Shown here: one piece after another, positions 61,401 through 64,000 of the stretch | Numbering within the stretch: the first letter of the stretch is position 1 | How the letters are laid out: each line of letters opens with the position of its first letter | Source: Crotophaga sulcirostris | Taxonomy: Eukaryota > Chordata > Aves > Cuculiformes > Crotophagidae | Length of the DNA: 64,000 nt | Assembly (NCBI GenBank): GCA_013397455.1 | Contig: VYZB01000124.1 | Span: 1,033,637-1,097,636 of the forward strand | Reading direction: 5' to 3' | Position numbers and translations under genes: made by a program | The notes under the pieces: generated by a model | What the model was told of the DNA's origin: nothing | The model's database searches: none | The model's input: the letters and a program-made list of their open reading frames with translations, nothing else

Positions 61401-62975
61401 GATTAAAGACCGAAGCTCTAGAGCACTCAGATCACATCCGTCACATCCAGCTGTTTCCAATTCCAACACCTCACACCTGCTTTTATTTATTATTTCTGGG
61501 CTAGACAAGACAGGGCTCATTTTTCAACCTTTAAAAGGTTTCTTAAGAAAGACACAATTCAGTCTATTCCTTTCCCTTTTGCCTCTGCAACAGCCCACAA
61601 CGACGACATTAAAACCAACCGCTGACGTGGTGAGGATCCGACCTGATGGGAAGCCACTTGCGCTCTGCGGCTGGGCAGGTCCCTCATCTCCCAGCATGGT
61701 GACACCACTGCAAACTGGAACAGGAACAGCACCAAGTACAAAAATGTTCCCCTTGAATACATCTTGCTATCTTGAGAAGTGAAAATATGGATGGAACACG
61801 ATGGAGTTGGCAGATGGAGTTGTGATACTGCTTAAACCTAACCACAGAATACAGACATTTCTGTTCTACACCCCTGAATATAAACAAAACCTACTAACAT
61901 GATTTTCTGTGATTCCTGTACTACTGAGGATGTTTGCTGCTCCCACCCTACCTTCTACAGGTCTGCTAAAGTCCTACAAACCAGTGTGTGCAGGATCATG
62001 CCATCCCTGAAAATCTCTTAACAATTTCCAAGCAGGTTTTCTTACGGCTTTGGAGGCTGCCTTAGCACTCTGCATGACTCCACAGTGTTTGTCTGAATGA
62101 ACTGTAACGGTCAGGGAGCAGGGATTTTTTGTCATTTCTTAAACAGGGCAATAAGATCCCAACAAAAGCACAGCACTAAAACCAACTGATGCTGCGTTAT
62201 GAGCCAACATACAGCAGTCAGTAAAAACATCATGGAAGTTTCATCAGTTCATTAATTTTCTCTGTGTTTAATTGCTTGTAGAGCAGAAATGAAAGTTGCT
62301 TTGTCTTTTTTAAACAAGCCTTGATATTCTTTCGGAGTGCTATCTTTTGAAGAGAAGATACATCAACCCACCACAACAATAAGGGAAGACCTATTCTAAA
62401 ATAGTTCTGAAAGACTTAAAAAACTAAAGACTTCTGTTCTCTTCTTGTCCTGTAAATGACCAATGACTCTGACCTACAGCCAGTGAGTCACTTCAACTAC
62501 TGTTGCTCTAGCACAGATGGTGACCACTCAAGTCCTCTTAAGATTTTTAGCAAGTCATTTCATAGCTACATATCCCTCATGTTTTGAATCTGTCACGTAG
62601 ATATGAAGTCTTCCCACATCAAATTAAACAGGCCCTTAAGTTCATAAAACATTTGAAATTCTTGCATGAAATTTATCTCTGAAACACCAAGTATTGTGAT
62701 TTGTAATAATGAAACGTATTAGGAGATGCACAATCCATTTGCTTTAAAAGCCAGCTCTGCCCTACTACACTCTTTACAAAATAAAGGATGCTCCATAACA
62801 AGAACAACCATCAGTCTGAATTCAAACCCAACTTATTCCTTAAAATCTGAATAGCATGTAGTGAAACATACCTAACACTGATGTGCTGGAAATGGGATCC
62901 AGTTTTTGGAAGAGTAATGTACACTTGCTGGATAGACATCAAGGCAATTGTCCATGATACAATGTTAAAAAAAAA
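58405..62975. other. AT-rich unannotated sequence
   Basis: No gene, RNA or repeat family is recognised. Confidence 0.5.
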
Positions 62976-62979
62976 TAGA

Positions 62980-63335
62980 TTGTACGGTTTGCAGTAGCAT
63001 CAAGTCTCTATTCAAGTGTAAAAAAATTAATTGACTCCATCTGTATTGGCCTAATGACTGATTAAATGACTAATCACGGAAGTCTTAATTAAAATCATTT
63101 TTCTGAACAGAAGAGGATGGAGGGAGGAAGGCAATCATTAATGTGTTATAATGTATGTCAGATTCCACTCGTGCCATTTACTAACAGCGATCAAATGAGT
63201 AATTACGCACAAGGTCATTCTGTAAACTTTCTGCATACATCAGACTGATTGGATTAGGGCTGGGTGCTTGGCTGGGTTCTGCATGTGGCTGCTTTTTTCC
63301 AGTCACAAAACAGGTAATTAATATTGCTCAGAATA
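62980..63335. promoter_or_regulatory. Candidate enhancer: dense homeodomain-motif cluster
   Basis: This is the strongest motif cluster in the window. It has TTAATTAA (63085-63092), palindromic CATTAATG (63136-63143), palindromic GTAATTAC (63199-63206), CAAGGTCA (63210-63217, an ERR/SF1-type nuclear-receptor half-site) and TAATTA (63315-63320), plus 'aaaaaattaattgac' near 63026. The intervening DNA is of mixed composition, so the palindromes are not explained by AT-richness alone. Non-coding. Paired-class homeodomain dimers bind such inverted TAAT sites; use here is inference. Confidence 0.4.
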
Positions 63336-64000
63336 AATAATAAATGGAGCTGACATTTCCTCTTCCATCTTTGCACCGGCCAACCCAAAGATTCATATAC
63401 AACTTCCATACGTTGCTGGGTGAAGATCCCTACCTACCTCCTGCATTAAACCGAGTCCATCCTCCTCGATATTCTTCACAAATTGACAGGGATCTTTGTC
63501 ACAGTGAAATTCTGCAGTATGCAAGGATTTTATCCTGCATGATTAAAATGACCAGGCAATTGAAAGAATCCTTTTCAAGTAAAGCAAGATGGCAGTATAA
63601 AATTAAAAGATTAAGTTTTCTTTTCCAGCCACCTGACTACCCTGATGCACAGTGACCTCTGTGATGGAAAAAGAACAGGCTGCTTCTACCTCAACAGCTG
63701 AGAGCAAGCTATTTAAAACAATGCAGTAAAATGAGTAATGGAATAAAAAAGTGTGTCTTGAGATTAGATAAACCAACTTTCCACTTGCATGTAACTCACA
63801 CATAGGACCTACACTTCTTGATGAAACGTTGCATATAAAATAAGTCCAAAGTATAAATTGTAACACAGAAAATGTTTTGTTTGTTGACTGCTGTCCTGAA
63901 ACTTCCAGAAAATCTTGTTTGCAGCCCCATTAAGTCTGACGTATCAGCAGCTGCAATGATTCTGCCTATCCCAGATGACAATACACTATCTCATGTATAA
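63336..64000. other. Unannotated sequence
   Basis: A 103-codon plus-strand frame over 63344-63655 has no recognisable domain. Nothing else is seen to the window end. Confidence 0.4.

Noticed and set aside
1..64000. Endogenous retrovirus, CRISPR array, rRNA, operon or phage-like system
   Set aside because: No LTR pair, primer-binding site, gag/pol/env words, regularly spaced repeats or rRNA-like sequence was seen.

Overview
The window looks like non-coding nuclear DNA from a bird. The main evidence is a set of CR1 LINE fragments of the avian type: 5'-truncated copies ending in a 'gattctatga'-like 3' tail, plus one copy that still shows reverse-transcriptase protein remnants. There are no bacterial-style packed genes. 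CpG is generally scarce, short microsatellites are present, and repeat density is low, all of which fit an avian chromosome. The wording of the CR1 tails at 47918-48045 and 54170-54622 resembles CR1 copies I associate with neoavian birds rather than chicken, but I cannot place the species.

I recognise no host protein-coding gene, no convincing chain of exons, no rRNA or tRNA, no CRISPR array and no operon. The open frames all look like chance: the longest (184 and 171 codons) are about what six frames of 64 kb of moderately AT-rich DNA should give, and none shows a known domain. The window is therefore either intergenic (gene-desert-like) or the inside of a long intron. The sequence alone does not decide which.

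Layout: 1-315 is a CR1 piece on the minus strand, followed by a small CpG-dense patch (435-590). 770-1045, 1900-2060 and 6340-6600 are enhancer-like blocks rich in homeodomain, SOX/FOX or RFX-like motifs. 6885-7640 is the most informative CR1, with a dead RT motif. 7.8-24 kb is mostly plain sequence with several very old MIR-like (CORE-SINE) fragments and a 224-bp purine tract at 14540-14763. 25.2-25.4 kb carries an ancient L3/L2-like LINE piece. 26.4-26.7, 28.1-28.3, 34.7-35.0, 36.05-36.17 and 43.98-44.3 kb are further candidate conserved non-coding elements. 44.8-54.6 kb holds four CR1 fragments, two of them from one subfamily. 55-64 kb is AT-rich and ends with the strongest homeodomain-motif cluster at 62980-63330.

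Nothing here amounts to a new gene system. If there is biology beyond transposon remains, it is most likely long-range cis-regulation spread over several enhancer-like blocks. That reading is inference from motif content and would need a cross-species alignment to confirm. MIR, L3 and CR1 calls were made by comparison with remembered family consensus sequences, not by a database search.
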